Of a DNA stretch of 58,566 bases, positions 25,601 through 36,000 are shown piece by piece (position 1 is the stretch's first letter; every line of letters begins with the position of its first letter). Location of the stretch: the NCBI GenBank assembly GCA_902763885.1, contig CACWTU010000013.1:1-58566 (forward strand). Direction: 5' to 3'. The notes under the pieces were generated by a model. That model was not told where the DNA came from and did not search any database. It worked only from the letters and a program-made list of their open reading frames with translations. Source of the stretch: an uncultured Bacteroidales bacterium. Its GTDB lineage: Bacteria > Bacteroidota > Bacteroidia > Bacteroidales > Bacteroidaceae. The position numbers were made by a program, and so were the translations under genes.

Positions 25601-27385
25601 AATGCGGCTTATCACATCCTTTTTCTGAGGCAGGCTATCCAGACGTGACTCAAGAGTTGCCGTAGCCTCATCGGTATCATCAAGAGTGCTGCCGCTTGGC
25701 ATGGTGATGTTGATATTGATTCTGTCACTGTCCACCTGACGGTTCTGACCGGTATTACGCGACAGGGCGAATATGAATGCAATTACCAGAACGGCTACCG
25801 CAGTGCCGACCGTTGGTCCGGGCTTGCGCAGACAGGTCTTGAGCAGTGTTGAATACATCTGCAACGGACGGTCATGAATGGACATCTTACGGAAGAAGAC
25901 GCTGTTGCCGCCTCCGCCGCGTTCCATCATGGCAGCAGTTGCCATGGGTATGAACGTTACAGCCACCAAGAGTGAGAATATCAGCGTAGAGATGATCGAG
26001 AAGCCTATGTTCCTGCCCAATAGTTTGATCATCGGCTCATCAGAGAACACAAACGGCAGGAAAACCGTTATGGTGGTGAGCGTAGATGCCAAGAGCGCCT
26101 TACGCACCTCCTTTACGCCCTGCATGGCCGCCAATCGAGGCGGCATTCCCATGGAAGCCAGACGGTATATGTTCTCCAGCACCACTATACTGCTGTCCAA
26201 CAACATACCTATAGCCAAGGCCATACCTATAAGGGTAAGGGTATTTATGGAAATGTCCGCAGCATAGAATACATTGAATGCCGATAATATTGAGACAGGT
26301 ATTGACAGTGCTATAAAGAACACCAAGCTCAGGTTGCGCAGGAAGAACCACAACACAAGAATGGCCAGCACGCCACCCATCAAAGCCAATTTGACTATCT
26401 GTGATATGTTGTTGCTTATCTGGTCTGCCGAGTTTGACTGCACCACAAGCTGCAAATCCTGGTTGGCCACTTCACGGTTTATCTCATCAATACGCTTAAG
26501 GGCTCTATTGGAGAGTTCAAGAAGATTCTCGCCGGCACTATTGACCAAAGATACGGAGATGGCATCCATACCGTTCACACGGCTTATGGTAGTCTCTTCC
26601 TTATAGTCAAAGAACACCGTGGCCACATTCTTAAGGTATACAGGTCCATTGGCAACCACCAGGTTCTCCACCTGTGACACATCATCATAGTTGGCGTCAA
26701 GCTGCACATAGTATTTTTTGTCAGGCTCGCTTATAAAGCCCAGGAAAGTACGCTCCTGATTATACTGGCTCAATGCCTGGCTTATCTGTGCATTTGATAT
26801 GTGCAATGCCTGCATAGCCTCCGGGTTGGAGCGTATCTCTATGGATTTGACACGACCACCATAAACAGTTACACCTGCTATGCCGTCTATACTCTCCAAA
26901 CGAGGTACCACATCCTTGTCAACGATGGCTCTCAGACGGTCAACACCACCTGATCCGCGCACCTGCAGTGACATGAACTGGTTACTTATGCCATTGAGGT
27001 TAGCCTGCTGGACATTCACCGTGACATCCGATGGGAAATCGCCCCGTATGGAGCTTATCTTCTCCTGCAGTTTCACGGTGGTCATCTTGAGATTGGTGCC
27101 TCTCTTGAAATCAACCCTGATGGAACCCTGTCGGCCCGATACCGTTGATTCCATGTTCTCCACACCACCTACAGCGCTTATGGCTCCTTCAAGCGGGATT
27201 ACCACCTGCTGCTCCATATAGGCCGGAGTGAGGTCACTTCGGGACGAGGCGGTAATATAAAGCTGAGGCAACTCAGTATTGGGCAGCAACTCAACCGGCA
27301 ACTGCTTGTACGAGAAATAGCCCAGCAGCGTGAGCGCCACCAGAAGCATGCAGATAGTTACCCTTCTGTCAATAAATGACTTCAT
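22688..27385 (-). CDS. RND pump fused to extra membrane domain and ABC ATPase (1,565 residues)
   Basis: Residues 1-1030 are a full RND efflux pump of the AcrB/MdtC class: MKSFIDRRVTICMLLVALTLLGYFSYKQLPVELLPN, two large periplasmic loops, and TM4 GMALAIGMLLDSSIVVLEN (single Asp near 395). After the RND end (LLIPTLYISFENMRAWYK) come two helices to about 1085. The first strand of an ABC ATPase follows (EPIVIEVRNLVKVYDW, about 1098-1113), then an inserted block of about 175 residues with four helices, then the rest of the ATPase from KPFKALRGVTFE (about 1288). All motifs are intact: Walker A GPNGAGKST about 1311, Q-loop LPQEFG, signature FSGGMKQR about 1409, Walker B ILVVDEPTAGLD about 1429, H-loop STHIIED. 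The extra helices are even in number, so the ATPase stays in the cytoplasm. No stop or shift divides the parts. It overlaps the upstream RND gene by one base. Confidence 0.93.
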   Translation of the reverse strand: MKSFIDRRVTICMLLVALTLLGYFSYKQLPVELLPNTELPQLYITASSRSDLTPAYMEQQVVIPLEGAISAVGGVENMESTVSGRQGSIRVDFKRGTNLKMTTVKLQEKISSIRGDFPSDVTVNVQQANLNGISNQFMSLQVRGSGGVDRLRAIVDKDVVPRLESIDGIAGVTVYGGRVKSIEIRSNPEAMQALHISNAQISQALSQYNQERTFLGFISEPDKKYYVQLDANYDDVSQVENLVVANGPVYLKNVATVFFDYKEETTISRVNGMDAISVSLVNSAGENLLELSNRALKRIDEINREVANQDLQLVVQSNSADQISNNISQIVKLALMGGVLAILVLWFFLRNLSLVFFIALSIPVSILSAFNVFYAADISINTLTLIGMALAIGMLLDSSIVVLENIYRLASMGMPPRLAAMQGVKEVRKALLASTLTTITVFLPFVFSDEPMIKLLGRNIGFSIISTLIFSLLVAVTFIPMATAAMMERGGGGNSVFFRKMSIHDRPLQMYSTLLKTCLRKPGPTVGTAVAVLVIAFIFALSRNTGQNRQVDSDRININITMPSGSTLDDTDEATATLESRLDSLPQKKDVISRIQEDQASITLTLQDGYNKKGGVTISQLVEQLSDELTLDGDIDVRVTPGYARGNQSASGLSSLTRFMSVLGVGDNTERIVVKGSDTETMRVVSNNLRYYLEQLEFVRDVRVDNPGGRREVQLTFDPVALASYNITNQAITQALGSLNRSTSTGASFKVGTDEYDIVIMDDITEEEEEMQRWEKTMDDLRRVIVTDANGGTHELQQIASIRLSRGPSEVRRVNRDRRVNVTYAISQSEDLPKDVLDDYHDQIDDLIANYNLPSGLALEVQRGDDSTSEFKFLILASIILIFMILASAFESLTTPLVLLFSIPLAAIGSLLALLLSGNSLMNANTLTGFLILLGIVVNNGIILIDYSSTLRRRGYGRMRAIMTSGYSRLRPICITTITTIVTLIPMAMGDDEYAGAIGAPFALTVIGGLTFSAILTLLLIPTLYISFENMRAWYKGLGRYTHILHAILFIVGLIVIFTSVDGVFMILLYIIILSVAIPGVTYFIKSSVRIARKDIVKENEPIVIEVRNLVKVYDWYSLFLRQWRSGLNIRRRLGLSRSFHHAKDFVSLIWQVVVFGYTGYLAGWYFEKEFWILLMTIITLAGINNILKAVLEYIGYKFKSGARAVLIIKKILYWALPICAMIFLSHKIESKGFMVFIAVVWILGLCIRKTSDYLYANNINVERLKGETAGMRRAWFVFVKSIPIIGKRKKPFKALRGVTFEIHSGMFGLLGPNGAGKSTFMRIVTGILRQSYGTVFINGMDTLKYREELQSLIGFLPQEFGMYESMSAWDFLNYQAILKGITDEKTRRERLEYVLTSVHMYEQRNSEIGSFSGGMKQRIGIALILLNLPRILVVDEPTAGLDPRERIRFRNLLVELSRDRIVIFSTHIIEDIASSCNQVVVIEKGSLKYFGLPSEMINLAKDKVWLFDIEASRLAELDEKLIANHIQDGDKIKVRYISPVCPWPGAELAEPNLEDAYLCLLKNL

Positions 27386-30300
27386 TACTTTCCAGTGATT
27401 CTTATTTTGGCGCTTTCAAATACATAATAAACACAAGGTATCACAACCAGACTCAAAAGAGTTGAAGTGAGAAGACCGCCTATCACGGCAATTGCCATAG
27501 GTGAACTCAGTGATGCGCCATCACCCAGTCCGAGTGCCATTGGCACAAGTGCCAGGATTGTGGTAAGACTGGTCATCAGGATAGGACGGATACGCTGCTG
27601 CCCTGCCTCTGCTATGGCATCGGTAAGGCTCAGACCTGACTCCTTGAGCTGTCCTATACGGTCCACCAGGATGATGGAGTTGTTTACCGCGATACCGGCC
27701 AGCATCACCATACCTATGATACCCATGATATTCACCGTTATACCTGTGATGAGGAACATCAGTACCGCGCCCACCAAAGCCAGAGGAATGGTAAGGAGGA
27801 TGGTAAACGGATGCAGTAGTGATTCAAACTGCGATGCCATGACCATATATACCAGCACGATAGAGAGCACGAGTGCCAACAGTAGGCTGTTCATGGACTC
27901 TGCTCGGCGCTCCTCCTCACCTGTCACGTTAATGGAGTAGTTCTGCGGCAGTTCTATTCCTGATACGGCGTCTCTTACTCTCTGAGCAGCTTTATCAAGT
28001 GATACTGACTCATCGATATCGGCCGTAACGCGTGTCACACGGTTCTGATTGAGACGATAAATCTCCTTTGGTGCAGTACTCTCACTTATCTGGGCCAGCT
28101 CAACAAGACGGAAATCCTTCTGGCCCGATGTTATGACCATACTGTTAAGGTCTGCCAGAGACACGCCCGGAACCTTGATGCTGATATCTCTCATATCACC
28201 CTTGTAGTCCATCTGTCCGGCTTCACGACCGGCCAAGTGCTGCTGTATCTGTGTGATTATGGTTGATACGTTTATGTTGTTCATACCGGCCAGGGCACGG
28301 TCAACCGTGATGATGATTTCAGGTGCACCGCCAGCCAGCGAGCTCTCAACATTATACAGGCAGTCAATTGAGTCAACGGCGGCTTTAACCTGATCTGTCA
28401 GTGAAGCCAGCAGATCCAGATCCTCACCCTTTATCTCAACTACCAGAGGAGCATCTTCAGTACCCATCAGTGAACCCAGCGAGTTGTCATCCTGAGTAAA
28501 TGAAAGTTCCATACCCTCAACGCCGTCTATATAGGCAGACAGCACCTCCGTAAGATAATCAGGAGAAACTGCTGACGCGTTTGAGAGCTGGATCTTCATG
28601 GTGGCGGTATTCTCACCCTCAAAATCCATATTCTGGGCCGATGCACCCGGTCCCACATGAGTGTATATCACACATTCTGGATCCTCAGACAGGTCAAACA
28701 CCAGATTCTCCAGGTTCTCAAGCGTAGATGACGTACGGTCCAGACTTGTACCCTCAGCCATGCGGATCTTCACGTTTATGGTATTGGCATCAGTCTTGGG
28801 CATGAACTCGGTACCCACATAAGGCAACAGGAATATGGTTCCTGCCACTAGGATTACTGAGCATAATATCACCCACCAACGCTTCTCCACCAGTTTCTTA
28901 AGGAATGAGGAGTAACCCTTTATGTTTACTGAACTGAAGTTCTTGAGCGGAGCTACCTTCTTACGGCCAAATATACGCTCATACAGCGTAGGTATCACCA
29001 GTATAGCCACAAACAGTGATGAGAGAAGTGAGAACGTAACAGTCCACGCCTCATCCTTGAACAGTTCACCTGTGGCGCCATGCAGATAGACTATAGGCAG
29101 GAAAACCACAATCGTAGTCAGGGTTGATGCAGATACGGCACCGCCCACCTCAGATGTACCTGTAATTGCGGCGTCACGCACTGATAGGCCGCGTTCCTGA
29201 TTCCTGAATATACTCTCGATAACCACAATGGCATTATCCACCAGCATACCTGCTCCAAGCGCAAGACCTCCCAACGTAAGTATGTTAATGGTAAGTCCGC
29301 TAAAGAACATCAGGTTGAAAGTGGCTATTATGGAAACAGGTATTGAAACGGCCACGATAAGGGTTGTCCCCACCCTGCGCAGGAACACGAACAGTACTAT
29401 CACCGCCAGCAGGATACCCAGCATGGCGCTGTTCTTGACCTCACCTATTGAATCGTTAATGAAAGTGGCCTGGTCACTTATTATCCTGAAATCATATCCG
29501 GGCAGCGACTTCTGTATCTTGGTAAGACTGGTCTTTATACCTTCTACAGCCTTTACAGTGTTGTAATCCATCTCCTTGAATACAGAGATGCCAATACTGC
29601 GGTTGCCGTTCACCCTTACTATGTTCTCCGGTTCACGGTTCTCAAAGTGTATGGTTGCCACGTCACGCAGGTAGATAGGTGCCATGCTTGCCGATGCAAA
29701 CTCACCCACCTGCTGTGCTCCCGGCTGTGCAGACTCTGTATTCTTGTATCCTACTATGATATTACCGAATGCAGTCTCATCAGTCAGCGTATTTGAACCG
29801 GTCACAAGATACTGGTAACCCTGTTCCGTTATCCTTCCGCCCGATACCCTCTGGTTGTTCTCCTGGATACGTGACGATATGTTTTCAACAGTTATGCCAA
29901 AAGCCTGCAGTTTGTAAGGATCAGCCTCTATCACCAGGTTGGTAAACTCATCGCCTGCCAGTGACACATCAGCCACACCCTCAACCCTCATCAGTTCATT
30001 GCACACATATGAGTCAGCCACCTTGCGGAGCTCGGCCATATCGGTGATATCAGGATTGGAGAAACCTATTATCATTATGGGAGCAGTAGTAGGATCCTTC
30101 TGGGATATCCTGAGGTCTGTCACACGGCTGTCCTGAGAGAAACTGCTCATGGCCTTCTCCAGATCCAGGAACGCCTCATCCATATTCTTTCTCCATGCGT
30201 ACTCTACCGTCAGTCTGGCTGTACCCACCTTAACTACCGATGATACATTGCGCACGTCACTCTGACGGGCAATCTGAGATTCCATGCTGCGCACGAACTG

Positions 30301-30486
30301 TTTCTCAATCTCTTCTGGCGGACGCTCGCCAGCGTCTATCTCAACAAACAGGCGGGGGCTGTTCATGCTTGGAAGCAGCTCCACGCTCAGCCTGTCATAT
30401 GATATCTTTCCGAGCAGCAGAATAGCCAGCACCGCCATAGTGACAGTGACCGGATTCCTGACCGCCCAACTAACCAGTCTTTTCAT
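27385..30486 (-). CDS. RND efflux pump, permease subunit
   Basis: A 1,033-residue RND transporter of normal length. The start MKRLVSWAVRNPVTVTMAVLAILLLGKISYDRLSVELLPS is the usual first helix. Two periplasmic porter regions lie between helices 1-2 and 7-8. TM4 reads GGLALGAGMLVDNAIVVIES with one proton-relay Asp near 415 in place of the AcrB pair. The C-terminal half ends MAIAVIGGLLTSTLLSLVVIPCVYYVFES. With the following fusion gene it forms a two-pump pair, as in MdtB/MdtC, so a mixed trimer is possible. Located 13 bases after the adaptor gene. Confidence 0.95.
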   Translation of the reverse strand: MKRLVSWAVRNPVTVTMAVLAILLLGKISYDRLSVELLPSMNSPRLFVEIDAGERPPEEIEKQFVRSMESQIARQSDVRNVSSVVKVGTARLTVEYAWRKNMDEAFLDLEKAMSSFSQDSRVTDLRISQKDPTTAPIMIIGFSNPDITDMAELRKVADSYVCNELMRVEGVADVSLAGDEFTNLVIEADPYKLQAFGITVENISSRIQENNQRVSGGRITEQGYQYLVTGSNTLTDETAFGNIIVGYKNTESAQPGAQQVGEFASASMAPIYLRDVATIHFENREPENIVRVNGNRSIGISVFKEMDYNTVKAVEGIKTSLTKIQKSLPGYDFRIISDQATFINDSIGEVKNSAMLGILLAVIVLFVFLRRVGTTLIVAVSIPVSIIATFNLMFFSGLTINILTLGGLALGAGMLVDNAIVVIESIFRNQERGLSVRDAAITGTSEVGGAVSASTLTTIVVFLPIVYLHGATGELFKDEAWTVTFSLLSSLFVAILVIPTLYERIFGRKKVAPLKNFSSVNIKGYSSFLKKLVEKRWWVILCSVILVAGTIFLLPYVGTEFMPKTDANTINVKIRMAEGTSLDRTSSTLENLENLVFDLSEDPECVIYTHVGPGASAQNMDFEGENTATMKIQLSNASAVSPDYLTEVLSAYIDGVEGMELSFTQDDNSLGSLMGTEDAPLVVEIKGEDLDLLASLTDQVKAAVDSIDCLYNVESSLAGGAPEIIITVDRALAGMNNINVSTIITQIQQHLAGREAGQMDYKGDMRDISIKVPGVSLADLNSMVITSGQKDFRLVELAQISESTAPKEIYRLNQNRVTRVTADIDESVSLDKAAQRVRDAVSGIELPQNYSINVTGEEERRAESMNSLLLALVLSIVLVYMVMASQFESLLHPFTILLTIPLALVGAVLMFLITGITVNIMGIIGMVMLAGIAVNNSIILVDRIGQLKESGLSLTDAIAEAGQQRIRPILMTSLTTILALVPMALGLGDGASLSSPMAIAVIGGLLTSTLLSLVVIPCVYYVFESAKIRITGK

Positions 30487-30499
30487 CCTTTTCTCTGTG

Positions 30500-31570
30500 T
30501 TATCTTTGGATCTTAACCTTTGAACCGTCTCTCAGGGTCTCAAAACCGCGTACAATCAGCTGATCGTCCTTATCAAGGCCACTCAGAACCTCTACGCTGT
30601 TCTTCTCTTCCAATCCCAGCCTTACCTGCTTTGCAACGGCTATACCCTGGTCAACCACAAACACAGTACGTCTGTTACGCTCGTTACGTACAATGTTCTT
30701 GGGTATCACGATAGTGGAGCTGTGGCTCTCAGTAACGATATCGGCCTTTACGAACATACCCGGTCTGATGAGCAGCTTGCTATTATCAATCATAAGCTTG
30801 CCTTTGAATGTACGGGTCTCGGCACTGATAGCCGGAGAAAGCTCTGTAATCTCACCCATGATAGTATCCTTAGGCAGAGTATAATGAGTGATGTAAGCCT
30901 TCTGGCCCACTTTCACCTCATTGATGGCACTCTCAGGCAGGTTGATCTCAAGCAGCATGGAGCTGTAATCCATGATGGTCACCACTGATGTACCGCTGTT
31001 AACCTTGGCCTCCTTTGAGTAATGCGGAAGATTCACTATCACGCCGTCAAACGGAGCACGGATGTTCATCTTCTCAAGATTCATCTGGGCATTCTCATAG
31101 TCCAGACGTGAATTCATGATCTTGATATCCGAGTTCTTGACCTCAGTAAGCGTGGCACCACCCTTGTCATACAGGGACTTGGTCTTGACCTGCTCCTGCT
31201 CAGCCAGCTCCAGGTTCAGACGCTTGGTCTCTATTGATATGCCGTTCTCATATGACTTATCCTCAATACGTACTATCAAGGCGCCTTTCTTGACCTTGTC
31301 ACCCAGTTTGTAGGGTTTACCGGTGGCGGGGTTGTTCTGGAGATGATACTTGCCGGCCATCTCAGTTGACAGTTCAGCCTCGGCACTTGACACAGCCGTG
31401 CTGTTTGTGGTAAAGATCCTGCTTACGGATCCGTAGGTAATGTCAGATACAGATACCGGTGTGGGTATCTCATTACGGTTCATAGTGTTCTCTTGCCTGC
31501 ACCCTGCCATAAGGAGTGTGAGTGCACTCAGTGTAAGTACGCTGATTCCTGATTTCATATGCTGTTTCAT
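30500..31570 (-). CDS. Periplasmic adaptor (membrane fusion) lipoprotein
   Basis: A 356-residue HlyD/AcrA-type adaptor. The signal ends in LMAGC, so Cys 24 should be lipidated. It has a biotinyl/lipoyl-like half (LGDKVKKGALIVRIEDKSY...NIRAPFDGVIVNLPHYSKEAKVNSGTSVVTI), an alpha-helical hairpin (NGISIETKRLNLELAEQEQVKTKSLYDKGGAT), a beta-barrel (VGQKAYITHYTLPKDTIMGEITELSPA) and a membrane-proximal domain. The adaptor joins the inner-membrane pump to the TolC-type channel encoded just upstream (5-base gap). An alternative start four codons in is possible. Confidence 0.94.
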   Translation of the reverse strand: MKQHMKSGISVLTLSALTLLMAGCRQENTMNRNEIPTPVSVSDITYGSVSRIFTTNSTAVSSAEAELSTEMAGKYHLQNNPATGKPYKLGDKVKKGALIVRIEDKSYENGISIETKRLNLELAEQEQVKTKSLYDKGGATLTEVKNSDIKIMNSRLDYENAQMNLEKMNIRAPFDGVIVNLPHYSKEAKVNSGTSVVTIMDYSSMLLEINLPESAINEVKVGQKAYITHYTLPKDTIMGEITELSPAISAETRTFKGKLMIDNSKLLIRPGMFVKADIVTESHSSTIVIPKNIVRNERNRRTVFVVDQGIAVAKQVRLGLEEKNSVEVLSGLDKDDQLIVRGFETLRDGSKVKIQR

Positions 31571-31575
31571 TTTTA

Positions 31576-33078
31576 TTATTTCTTTTTGTCGTTATTCTGT
31601 TCATATGTCATGGGAGCCACCGGCTCATCCTTCTCAAAATCATACAGTGTCAGTATCTTGAGATTAAGAAGCTGAACCTTGTAGTTAATGATAGCCTGTG
31701 TGTATGACATCTTGCTGTTGGAAAGCTGAGTCTGGAACTGGTTCATCTGCATACCAGTAAGCTCACCGTTACGGTAACGCTCCTCATTGAGGTCATAGGT
31801 AAGCTGTGCGTTCTTCTGGCTCTGCTCTGCTATGGATATCTGTCCCAGCAGGTTATCCAGGCTACGGCATGTGCTGCGTACGTTCATCTCTATGCTCTTA
31901 AGCTCCTCCTCGGCACTAAGCTCAAACATCTTGCGTTCTATCTCAGCGGCCTTGATACGTGCCTTACGTGCGCCCCAGTCAAAGATAGGTACGCTGAATG
32001 AGATAGCTATACGCGGGTTGTTGGTGGGATTGTCATAAACATGGTTGAAATCCTCGCTATCACCCATGATACCCAATGAGAGTGAGATATTTCCGTTAAA
32101 GCTGTCATTATCCTTGACCTGCACCATAGACATCTCCTGCTGTTCACGCGATATCTGGCGCTGACGCAACTCCAGTCTGGTGGTTGTGGCGCTCTCAAGA
32201 GCCTTGTTGATATCCACATATACCGGATCAGCCTCGATATCGCATACCACGATGATATCCTCCTCAAGAGGTATGCCAAGCGCCTGCTTGAAATTATCCT
32301 TGGCATTCTCAAGGCTTACCCTCTGGTTCTCCAGGCTTGAACGTGACTGGGCCAGGTTGAGTTCTGCCTGATAGTACTCATCCTTGGTCACAAGGTCAGC
32401 CTCAACCTTATCCTTTATTATATTGAAGTTCTTCTCTGCATTCTCCAGCTCCGACTCACTTATTGCAAGGTTCTGCTGTGATACGAACAGGCTGTAGAAC
32501 TGACTTGTTATGTTACGCTCCACATTCAGCATCTGCAAAGCATAACTTATGCGGGCATTCTCATAATTCATCTCTATCTGACGCATATTCATCTTAGTCT
32601 TGTTGTAAGTGAATATCGGCTGCGTCAGACTCAGGTAAAGACGGTTACTGAATGCACGGTTGCTGTTAGTATTACCTCCTATTGACGATTCATTGTTCTG
32701 CCATGACAGGCTGTTGTTGAGTGACAGCGTGGCATCGGTCCAGATAATAGGCTGTGATATACTGAATGTTCCCGATGATGACAGCGAGCGGTTGGTGTAC
32801 CAGTCTGAGTAACGGCTGTCAAACTGACGGGACTGCGAGTAAGAGAGAGGCTCCAGGTTAAGTGAGAATCTGGACTTGAGTGATGCCTTCTGGGCTATCA
32901 GGTTCTGCTCATACCGCTCCATACTCATACGGGAGTTTATCAGATCGGGATTATGTTGGGCACTGTACTCAAGAGCCTGCTCCATGGTCATGACAATCTG
33001 CGCCTGCGCTCCGGTCTCTATGGCCGAGGCGGCTGCAAGCACAAGAACTGCCTTCTTTAAAAAATCTCTTTTTATCAT
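31576..33078 (-). CDS. TolC-family outer-membrane channel
   Basis: A 500-residue outer-membrane factor with a signal peptide (KKAVLVLAAASAIETGAQA) and two repeated halves. Each begins with a coiled-coil pattern: MTMEQALEYSAQHNPDLINSRMSMERYEQN and later the AELNLAQSRSSLENQRVSLENAKDNFKQALG block. The ends have RNGELTGMQMNQFQTQLSNSKMSYTQAIINYKVQLLNL. It forms the exit duct for the pump. The gene is the third of the transporter operon, 20 bases after the permease fusion. Confidence 0.94.
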   Translation of the reverse strand: MIKRDFLKKAVLVLAAASAIETGAQAQIVMTMEQALEYSAQHNPDLINSRMSMERYEQNLIAQKASLKSRFSLNLEPLSYSQSRQFDSRYSDWYTNRSLSSSGTFSISQPIIWTDATLSLNNSLSWQNNESSIGGNTNSNRAFSNRLYLSLTQPIFTYNKTKMNMRQIEMNYENARISYALQMLNVERNITSQFYSLFVSQQNLAISESELENAEKNFNIIKDKVEADLVTKDEYYQAELNLAQSRSSLENQRVSLENAKDNFKQALGIPLEEDIIVVCDIEADPVYVDINKALESATTTRLELRQRQISREQQEMSMVQVKDNDSFNGNISLSLGIMGDSEDFNHVYDNPTNNPRIAISFSVPIFDWGARKARIKAAEIERKMFELSAEEELKSIEMNVRSTCRSLDNLLGQISIAEQSQKNAQLTYDLNEERYRNGELTGMQMNQFQTQLSNSKMSYTQAIINYKVQLLNLKILTLYDFEKDEPVAPMTYEQNNDKKK

Positions 33079-33098
33079 ATTCTTATCTGTTATTTCGC

Positions 33099-36000
33099 TT
33101 AACGGGAATTTTCTCTCTTAACCAACTTGACGGCATCAGCCACAATCACGTTTACGCCTGATTTGTTGTTCAGCGTAACCTTCACTGTATCCGCCTCAAA
33201 ACGGAACGTACCCAAAAGATTCCATCCCTCATCGGCACGCCACATGTTCATTGAGACACGGTCACTTGAGTTGAACTGCCCTATCTCAAAGTTATAGTCA
33301 TTGGTAACCCTGCGGCCATTGTTGTTATTGTTATTATTGTTGTTCCACCTACGGTTACGATTATTGTCGTTAGACATATCCGGAGACGCGTAGTAATATA
33401 CGTCATAGACTCCGGCAACAGTCAAAGGAATTTTCCATCGTGCATACTGGGAGCCGTCACCCGGGGATATGATATATGCCGAGCGTATATAATCACCGTA
33501 CAGGTTCTGGTCTGTCACCAGCGTCCACTGGCTGTATGTACGCCAATCGGAGAAGCCCTCATATATGAACTCATTGTTTTTCTCCCTGGACTTGTCTATC
33601 CATTTTGACAGATAACCGGTCCTGAGAGGTCTTGAAAGGGAGAACAGTTCACTGTCCTCATTATCCACGATTATCTCACCCGGAAGCGCGTTATCCACTC
33701 CGCCGTTAACAGTATAGACTCCCTCGGGAGTGAGTTCCGTACCGGTATATGTACTCCAGTCTGCACTGTTAAGAGTCACATCATGCGGCAGGTTTGATGA
33801 GAGCATGGTGTTTACCCTTATTAAGCCGGGAGTATTGAACCAGTGAGTCACAAGCCTGTGTGTCTCATGGGCACCTACGCTCATGGTCATGCTTGTGGGT
33901 TTGTCTTCATCACCGGCGTTCTCAATCTCATAGAATACGAACTCCACATTGACGTAACCAGGATTGTCCGATATATTCTCAAACGCTATCTCAGCCTGAT
34001 AAATATCAGCTGTATCAGTAGTGACAGTTGTAATCTGCGGAGTACCTACCTTGAAGCAAGCCAACCGTGCCGGCTGGTTCCAACTCTCAATCTTATCTGT
34101 CAGGTCAACACCTGAGTAGCTCTGCACCCAGTCCAGGATTGAATCAAATGATGAATTGGTAAACTCTTTTGCTCTGCTCCAGGCGGTAATAGAGTCAACC
34201 ATGGCCTCATAACCCATTGCAGCCGATACCGGAGCAAAGAAATCTCTTGTCTTGAGTGCCAATGCATTATCAGCCAGGTCCTCCCACTCCGGGTCTGACA
34301 TGACACGGTCAAAACCGTACTTTCCCATCAGTATCAGAGCCTTCTCATCCTCTGACAGGCCGTTCATTCTCCTCATCCATTCCGATGTTCCTGATCCGGT
34401 CGAGTTAGTTACAGTCTCAACCATACGGTTTGCCATAGGCCAATTGGACGAGTAGATGTTATACCTGAAATTGTAGAACAACGGTCCATAATAGTAAGGA
34501 TTATCTACCTGTGTCATGCTGAACTGTCCGTTACGGTTGCTGCCGCTGAAACTGTTGGACTGCATCATGAATGACATGGCACTGTAAAGGACGTTGTAAA
34601 GGATCTCCTTCTCAGACATATCGGTATTACGGCGGTTAAAACGTCCGCCACCATACATACGCTTCATATTCTCAAACTGGAATTGACGCATGTCATAGCC
34701 TCGCTCATGAATCAGTGCCATCTCCGGCTGCAGATTCTCATAAACCGATGTCCACACACGCTTGTATGAGGTGAAATGGGCCGGTACCTCAACTATATTG
34801 AAACGTTTGAACGGATAAGCCATATCAGCAGTATATTCCATGTTACGGCGTATGCCACGTAATACGACAGGTATAGTATCACTGATGGAATCAAACGTCT
34901 CAAACATATCATTCCAGTGTCCAAGCTCCCAAACGGTATAGACGGTTGAGTCAACCGTTATGGACTTGGGGGTGTAATCTCCTATTATAAGCGATACTGA
35001 CGGTAATGATGACTCCGGCGTGAATGTGTATGTGGTAGAGTCGGCATTTACCATGCACATACCCTGTGATATAGGTGTCAGACCGGGATTAGGCGTCACG
35101 CTGACATTGAAATCAGTAAAGTATGACATCTGCCATTCTGGACTCTGGTCACTGTATGCCACGCCGGGACGCGGATACCAGTAACTCTCAGGCGTAAGCA
35201 TGGTAAACTCTTTGTCCTGGAACAGATAACGCTTGCCTACGTTAAGCATGGAAAGAACCTTACTGTTCTCAATCAGCTTGTCTGCCTGGATATCCAGATA
35301 ACAGATGCGCTCATCGGCCTTACCGCTGTACTCAATGACAATTATTACAGGTTCATCGGCATGCAGGTTATCCTCAAATTTAAGGATGACAAGATGCATA
35401 AGCCTCTCATAACTGATTTTATGTCCGGCAGCACTTACGCTTGTAATATTGAAACCTGGATTGAGAGTGAACACCAACTGTGTGTCATCCTGACGGGGAG
35501 AGACGGTCATATCAGCTCTAACACTGAGAGAATCACCGCTTTGGGTTACGGTAAGTTCACATGACTGGGCCACAGCACTGCCCACATTTACGAACCTGTT
35601 ATTCAGCTCCACCATATCGGCCCTGAATATCTCATCTACCTTGTAAAGATGTACATGCCTATATCCGGCATAAAGGCCTCCGGCAAGGAACAGCACCGCA
35701 GCTATGCGCCAAGGCAACAGGCTGTAGCGGGAGTTGGCAAGACGATGGAACAGCGATACATCCGTAAGTATGAGCCCTATGCCAAGCAACAGATAGCACA
35801 ACCTGTGATTTATCAGCCTGCCCAGTCCGCTGAAGCCCGTTATCATAGACTTGAGCATAGGCAGATTGAAACCTATGTAATCAAAGAGATAATAGTACAG
35901 ATTATCTATATAAAACAGCGTCACGCCTATATACGCAAGCAGGATAACCATCGTAATGGCCTGGTTGTTGAGTATAAGCATCAAGGTGGTTGACAGACCT

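Noticed and set aside
34700-34740. Active zinc peptidase site in the permease fusion
   Set aside because: HERGYD has only the first His and the Glu of HExxH; without the second His it should not bind zinc as an M1 peptidase.
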